A stretch of DNA of 64,000 bases, from contig NZ_LAHL01000007.1 in NCBI RefSeq assembly GCF_000966195.1, positions 1 to 64,000 on the forward strand, given 5' to 3'. A program made the translations under genes and the position numbers. Under the pieces are notes generated by a model that had not been told where the DNA came from, ran no database searches, and saw only the letters and a list, made by a program, of their open reading frames with translations. Origin of the DNA: Domibacillus robiginosus. GTDB taxonomy: Bacteria; Bacillota; Bacilli; Bacillales; Domibacillaceae. Of this stretch, positions 62,433-64,000 are shown one piece after another. How positions within the stretch are numbered: the first letter of the stretch is position 1; each line of letters opens with the position of its first letter.

Positions 62433-62693
62433 ATGAAAAAGAAAACAGGCGCAAAGTGGTGTTCAGGCATAGCAGCAGCCCTAACAGCAGCAACGTTTAT
62501 TGGATTCACACAAAACCATGATGTGGAGAGCGGGGAGGATACAGCTGTAGTAGCGGAGCAGACCGACAGTTCTTCAACAGACCAGGTGTTGCTTTTTGAG
62601 GAAGAGGAATCTGTTGTTTCTGACGATAGCACATATGAAGAAGAGGAATACCAGGGCATGCAGCCGTCTGACCGGAGAACGGGCCGGTCATGA
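62433..62693 (+). CDS. Small membrane-anchored acidic protein upstream of apbE
   Basis: The 86-aa protein has an N-terminal signal/anchor (MKKKTGAKWCSGIAAALTAA) and an acidic Ser/Glu/Asp tail exposed outside (LLFEEEESVVSDDSTYEEEE). AGGAGG precedes the ATG. The last codons overlap the apbE start by 4 nt (ATGA), so it is coupled to apbE. It contains no FMN-binding (S/T)GAT motif, so it is not an obvious flavinylation target. Function unknown. Confidence 0.65.
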   Translation: MKKKTGAKWCSGIAAALTAATFIGFTQNHDVESGEDTAVVAEQTDSSSTDQVLLFEEEESVVSDDSTYEEEEYQGMQPSDRRTGRS

Positions 62694-63622
62694 TCAGCCG
62701 GCTCGAATTTTCTTGTATGGGCTCTGTCTTTACCATTGAAGCTGAGCGGGCAAAGACGCTTCAGCGTTGGCTTATTGAAGCTGAAAAGCGCTATTCACGC
62801 TTTCGGACGGATAGTGATATTTCAAGGCTGAACGTATATCCGGCAGGTGATGAATGGATCCCCATTTCAGTCGAGCTTTATTCTATTTTAGAGGTAGTGC
62901 TGTGTTACATGGTGAAAACAGAGTCACTTTTTCAGCCATTTTTAGGCGCTCAGTTAAAAGCGCTCGGATATGATCGGTCCTTCCAAGATTTACAGCCCGA
63001 AGTGGAGAAAAAGACGGCGCCCGCCTATCAGCGAGGCGGAATTTTGCTTCATCCGGATGAACCGATGGTGAAAAAAGTGCTGGATGTAGAAATGGATCTT
63101 GGCGGATTTGTGAAAGGCTGGAGTGTTGATCAAATTTTTCAAATGACAAACAAGGAAAATGTCTTTATAGATGGGGGCGGTGATATGCGCTTTTCCTTTT
63201 CTGAGCCGCAAGTCATTGGTGTCATGAATCCTTTTGAACAAACAACGGACATTGCACAGATCACGGTTGGATCAGGCGCCATAGCGACATCAAATGTGCT
63301 GCACCGGCGCTGGCAGACGAAAAATGGGGAATACCATCATATTTTAAATGGACAGACCGGAGAGAATCCCCGATCAAATGTTGTTCAAGCAACTGTTATG
63401 GCAGGTAACACAGCAGAAGCCGAAGTGTATGCGAAGGTGCTTTGCATGATGGATGCCGGGGCAGGAGCACGCTGGCTGAAGGAAAAAGGGATCCAGGCAG
63501 CGGCAATGATTATCACAGATCAAAAACAAATTTTGGTTACAGATAATATAAATGATTTCAGTGAAGGAGTGAAAACAGCATGGATATCACAACGTGGGAA
63601 TGGACAAGAGCTTCAGGCCTGA
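62690..63622 (+). CDS. apbE: FAD:protein FMN transferase
   Basis: ApbE covalently attaches FMN from FAD to a Ser/Thr of target redox proteins outside the membrane. The 310-aa protein has the FTRF-like start SCMGSVFTIEAE, RYSRFRTDSDISRLN near residue 38, DLGGFVKGWSVD near 137 (FAD/Mg site), DGGGDMRFSF near 159 and the catalytic ATSN region near 197, followed by HHILNGQTGENP (Mg site). No signal peptide is evident, unlike some ApbE lipoproteins. It is coupled upstream to a small acidic protein. Downstream it overlaps a ferric-reductase-like gene by 43 nt. Confidence 0.88.
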   Translation: MISRLEFSCMGSVFTIEAERAKTLQRWLIEAEKRYSRFRTDSDISRLNVYPAGDEWIPISVELYSILEVVLCYMVKTESLFQPFLGAQLKALGYDRSFQDLQPEVEKKTAPAYQRGGILLHPDEPMVKKVLDVEMDLGGFVKGWSVDQIFQMTNKENVFIDGGGDMRFSFSEPQVIGVMNPFEQTTDIAQITVGSGAIATSNVLHRRWQTKNGEYHHILNGQTGENPRSNVVQATVMAGNTAEAEVYAKVLCMMDAGAGARWLKEKGIQAAAMIITDQKQILVTDNINDFSEGVKTAWISQRGNGQELQA

Positions 63623-64000
63623 CGTCTTTCTTTTTAATATTTTTGTCTGTATTTGTAGGGCTTCTTCACAGTGCACCCATTTTTCCGAAAAGGTGGAAAG
63701 GGTCATTGTTTTTCTTTCACCAATTTACAGGATGGATCGCCTTTTTGATCATGATTTTCCACGGTGTAATTCTTCTATTCGATACGTACGTAAACTACCA
63801 ATGGTATGAGGTGTTTGTGCCGTTTTTGTCGGACGAACACCGGATTTTAACAGGGATCGGCACAATGGCGCTTTATGGTGTTTTTCTGATTTTGCTTTCA
63901 TCGGATATGATGAAGAAAGTAGGCCACTCTCTTTGGAAAAAAATTCATTTGTTTGCACTGCCAGGGTATTTGCTGGCACTCTTTCACGGCCTGTTGATTG
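63580..64000 (+). CDS. Ferric-reductase-like transmembrane protein (partial)
   Basis: The frame opens at ATG 63580, 10 nt after GAAGGAG, and stays open to the window end (140 codons seen). It has at least four hydrophobic segments with His in HQFTGWIAFLIMIFHG and LFALPGYLLALFHG, spaced like the haem-ligating histidines of ferric-reductase-like domains. Together with ApbE it suggests a membrane electron-transfer module that moves electrons to a flavinylated extracytoplasmic protein. The rest of the gene and any FMN-binding partner lie beyond the window. Confidence 0.75.
   Translation, partial: MDITTWEWTRASGLTSFFLIFLSVFVGLLHSAPIFPKRWKGSLFFFHQFTGWIAFLIMIFHGVILLFDTYVNYQWYEVFVPFLSDEHRILTGIGTMALYGVFLILLSSDMMKKVGHSLWKKIHLFALPGYLLALFHGLLI

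Overview
The window looks like chromosomal DNA of a spore-forming, low-to-mid GC Gram-positive bacterium of the family Bacillaceae. The signs are AGGAGG-type ribosome sites, frequent GTG and TTG starts, a 479-aa YxiN-type DbpA helicase, YmaF and YjcZ-type spore proteins, an IDEAL-domain protein and S-layer-homology (SLH) proteins. The genus cannot be fixed from sequence alone; a Domibacillus- or Bacillus-like organism fits. Everything below was read by eye, without database searches.

Region 1 (1-16.5 kb) is mostly ordinary core genome. It opens with a glycerol-3-phosphate/glycerophosphodiester uptake operon (ugpC-ugpA-ugpE-ugpB-glpQ). An SLH-anchored lytic enzyme, a ZIP metal transporter, a TVP38-type membrane protein, an SDR dehydrogenase, an alanine/Na+ symporter, an MFS exporter, an Rrf2 regulator with palindromic operators, an old-yellow-enzyme/tautomerase pair and dbpA follow. 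Most units end in clear terminators.

Region 2 (16.5-21.3 kb) is an inserted block: an ABC exporter (ATPase and large FtsX-type permease) and a TetR regulator. Intact dbpA lies on one side. On the other side is a second, synonymously diverged dbpA 3' fragment fused to an IS200/IS605-like right end, followed by a truncated nirB/nasD start. DoxX, a chemotaxis receptor, a HAD phosphatase, a diguanylate cyclase and ackA follow (21.4-28.3 kb).

Region 3 (28.4-47.6 kb) is accessory and scarred. An alpha/beta hydrolase and a membrane protein lie between ackA and a relic of the ackA 3' end, next to tRNA-Arg(CCU). Further on are an SLH-GDSL esterase, a PhoX-type phosphatase, an orphan ParB-like gene, a resolvase whose catalytic serine position holds lysine, a putative phage abortive-infection gene, spore-coat-like small genes, and several broken genes (a Cro-like regulator relic, a start-less NTF2-like gene, a twice-frameshifted membrane protein). 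A possible 440-bp MITE closes the region.

Region 4 (47.6-56.7 kb) holds redox and stress genes: three aldo/keto reductases, one beside an AraC regulator and one behind a MerR-type promoter with a 19-bp spacer, and a LysR/MFS divergent pair. Then come two orphan toxin-immunity-like genes (one frameshifted) and an EamA transporter preceded by a 37-codon leader ORF and competing hairpins. Region 5 (57-64 kb) has a DUF3221 lipoprotein, a GNAT enzyme, a Mn-type CDF exporter, a repeat-rich Asp-Arg protein, YmaF, and the start of an ApbE/ferric-reductase operon that runs off the window. A dispersed repeat of about 110 bp occurs at the left edge and at 54.7 and 60.9 kb.
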